From JADLDB01 sp040752975 (GTDB lineage Bacteria > Myxococcota > Myxococcia > Myxococcales > Myxococcaceae): DNA of 64,000 bases. The notes beneath the pieces are model-generated. The model had not been told where the DNA came from and searched no databases. It saw nothing but the letters and a program-made list of their open reading frames with translations. The stretch covers positions 62,001 to 126,000 of the forward strand of contig JBFMHF010000002.1 of assembly GCA_040752975.1 (NCBI GenBank). The letters run 5' to 3'. The position numbers were made by a program, and so were the translations under genes. Below are positions 63,977-64,000 of the stretch, piece by piece (position 1 is the first letter of the stretch; each line of letters opens with the position of its first letter).

Positions 63977-64000
63977 ATGGACTACGAGCGGTACCTCAAC
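63977..64000 (+). CDS. Start of an unidentified gene cut by the window end
   Basis: An ATG at 63977 with AGGGG about nine bases upstream opens MDYERYLN before the window ends. It is divergent from rsmD. Eight residues are too few to name it. Confidence 0.5.

Overview
The window is GC-rich, densely coded DNA that looks like the chromosome of a myxobacterium (Myxococcota). The evidence is a FrzS-type motility protein, Hanks-type kinases with long proline/alanine tails, an apparent MYXO-CTERM sorting signal, many lipoproteins with Asp/Ser/Gly/Ala linkers, paired M16 peptidases, and core genes (sucCD, sdhCAB, an Mla/MCE transporter, metH, coaX, birA, coaD, rsmD) in near-touching operons. Start codons very often overlap the preceding stop (ATGA, GTGA, TGATG), so translational coupling is the rule here.

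Layout. Positions 1-3.6 kb are a worn accessory region: a decayed IGHMBP2-type helicase remnant, a frameshifted secreted surface protein coupled to an ASH-repeat lipoprotein, and a transposase tail. 3.7-6.5 kb holds a frameshifted lipoprotein, an unknown protein and a matrixin-like metalloprotease. 6.6-8.7 kb is sucCD. 8.9-13.2 kb carries a GHL10-type lipoprotein, a phosphoribosyltransferase with a small coiled-coil partner, a tRNA-like locus interrupted in its anticodon loop, and an MFS transporter. 13.3-16.7 kb is sdhCAB, which with sucCD gives two consecutive TCA-cycle enzymes. 17.1-21.3 kb has a PfkB kinase and the mlaEFD lipid-transport operon. 21.3-25.9 kb has a zinc-ribbon protein, a Uma2 protein, an RluA-like pseudouridine synthase and an active/inactive M16 pair.

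25.9-30.8 kb is one minus-strand unit: zinc ribbon, pseudokinase, response regulator, serine-less hydrolase homologue, hydrolase lipoprotein. 31-38.1 kb has a 5'-nucleotidase and a minus-strand unit of ftsB, two diguanylate cyclases, a PhnD-like binding lipoprotein and a methyltransferase. 38.2-47 kb has a membrane protein, metH coupled to an ArsR-methyltransferase fusion, a patatin, a CoA-binding protein and a YiiX-like protein. 47-49.5 kb has an active kinase and tRNA-Arg. 49.8-54.2 kb has an ECF sigma/anti-sigma pair, frzS and a repeat protein. 54.2-59.2 kb is coaX, birA, two lipoproteins and a HARE-HTH/Mrr-like protein, divergent from a beta-propeller protein (59.3-61.3 kb). 61.5-63.9 kb has an aminotransferase, coaD and rsmD.

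The strongest candidates for something new are the interrupted tRNA-like locus (11620-11843), the pseudokinase/regulator/hydrolase operon, the PhnD-like protein coupled to a cyclase, and the HARE-HTH/Mrr protein with its paired palindromes. Several small genes carry single-base frameshifts; without read data, real decay and assembly error cannot be told apart. All family assignments come from reading the sequence; no database search was run.
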